A stretch of DNA of 6,743 bases, from assembly GCA_030146605.1 (NCBI GenBank), contig JASLBO010000465.1, positions 1 through 6,743 of the forward strand, given 5' to 3'. Under the pieces are notes generated by a model. The model was given only the letters and a program-made list of their open reading frames with translations. It was not told the origin of the DNA and did no database searches. Numbering within the stretch: the stretch's first letter is position 1; the number at the start of each line of letters is the position of its first letter. Source of the DNA: Sphingomonas sp. (GTDB lineage: Bacteria > Pseudomonadota > Alphaproteobacteria > Sphingomonadales > Sphingomonadaceae). Made by a program: the position numbers and the translations under genes. Positions 6,322 through 6,743 of the stretch are shown here, in pieces.

Positions 6322-6743
6322 ATGCCCGAAAAAATCGCCCCAGATCCCGAATTCGAAGCGCTGCTGCGCTACATTCAGGAAAGCCGCGGGCTCGATTTTC
6401 GCGGCTACAAGCGCACCAGCCTTCGCCGCCGCATCACGCTTCGGATGGAAGCGCTGGGCGCGGAGGACTTCGCCGAATATCGCGGGCGGCTGGAAGCGCA
6501 ACCGGGCGAGTTCGAAGACCTGCTCAACACGGTCCTGATCAACGTCACCTCCTTCTTTCGCGATGCCGAAGCGTGGCAGGTGCTCAGGGAGCGCGTGGTC
6601 CCGGCGATCATCGCCAACGCGGCAGACGGTCGCGCCATCCGGGTCTGGAGCGTCGGCTGCGCCTCGGGCGAGGAGCCCTATTCGATCGCGATGCTGTTCG
6701 CCGAGCAATTGGGCAGCGCCGAGTTCTGCCGGCGGGTCAAGAT
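6322..6743 (+). CDS. CheR-type protein-glutamate O-methyltransferase, N-terminal part (runs off window)
   Basis: The first 140 residues of a SAM-dependent methyltransferase are present; no stop is reached. Residues about 8-70 form the CheR N-terminal helical domain (FEALLRYIQESRGLDFRGYKRTSLRRRI). NVTSFFRD at about 75-82 matches the conserved CheR motif preceding the catalytic domain. VWSVGCASGEEPYSIAM at about 107-123 is SAM-binding motif I with the characteristic GCASGEEPYS. CheR methylates chemoreceptor glutamates in chemotaxis, but alphaproteobacterial genomes also carry CheR domains fused to PAS or kinase modules outside chemotaxis operons. The missing C-terminus would decide between these. 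No CheB domain precedes it. The ATG at 6322 is the only sensible start; AGAGA at 6311-6315 is a weak ribosome binding site. It is divergent from the HWE kinase gene. Confidence 0.9.
   Translation, partial: MPEKIAPDPEFEALLRYIQESRGLDFRGYKRTSLRRRITLRMEALGAEDFAEYRGRLEAQPGEFEDLLNTVLINVTSFFRDAEAWQVLRERVVPAIIANAADGRAIRVWSVGCASGEEPYSIAMLFAEQLGSAEFCRRVK

Noticed and set aside
1..6743. CRISPR arrays, tRNA or rRNA genes, insertion sequences, phage or integrase genes
   Set aside because: No spaced direct repeats, transposase or integrase motifs, tRNA-like folds or target-site duplications were seen by eye. Codon and base usage looks uniform across the window.

Overview
The window looks like chromosomal DNA of a high-GC alphaproteobacterium, most likely a sphingomonad (Sphingomonadaceae). 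This rests on strong G/C preference at third codon positions, an HWE-family histidine kinase with the alphaproteobacterial GFGREYVEQALPYQL-type G2 region, and a Crp/Fnr regulator with the VHVNRTLQ recognition helix. The lineage is inferred from protein style; no rRNA or marker gene is present.

Left part (1-4509, all + strand): a compact four-gene operon for a type I secretion system (T1SS). It starts with an unrecognised 339-residue Ala/Gly/Asp-rich protein. A PrtD-type ABC exporter (permease fused to ATPase) and an HlyD-type periplasmic adaptor follow, then a 90-residue acidic protein. The first three genes are joined by 4-base ATGA stop/start overlaps; the fourth starts 10 bases after the adaptor's stop behind a strong ribosome binding site. 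The two outer proteins share an unusual composition: neither has Lys or Cys, the small one has no Arg, and the large one has no Arg beyond residue 53. Neither shows RTX nonapeptides or a Sec signal peptide. The best reading is that they are non-RTX cargo, or accessory factors, of the exporter between them. The outer-membrane TolC-type partner is not in the window.

Middle (4510-4622): a 113-base convergent junction with only weak hairpins.

Right part (4623-6743): a two-gene minus-strand operon, read from right to left, encodes a short HWE histidine kinase with no sensor domain, followed by a Crp/Fnr-family regulator that overlaps it by ATGA. Across a 275-base divergent intergenic region, a CheR-type methyltransferase gene reads rightward off the window edge. 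This group looks like a signalling module: the kinase has no input domain of its own, and the divergent CheR-family protein is a plausible partner. That link, and any control of the T1SS operon by the regulator, is inference from position.
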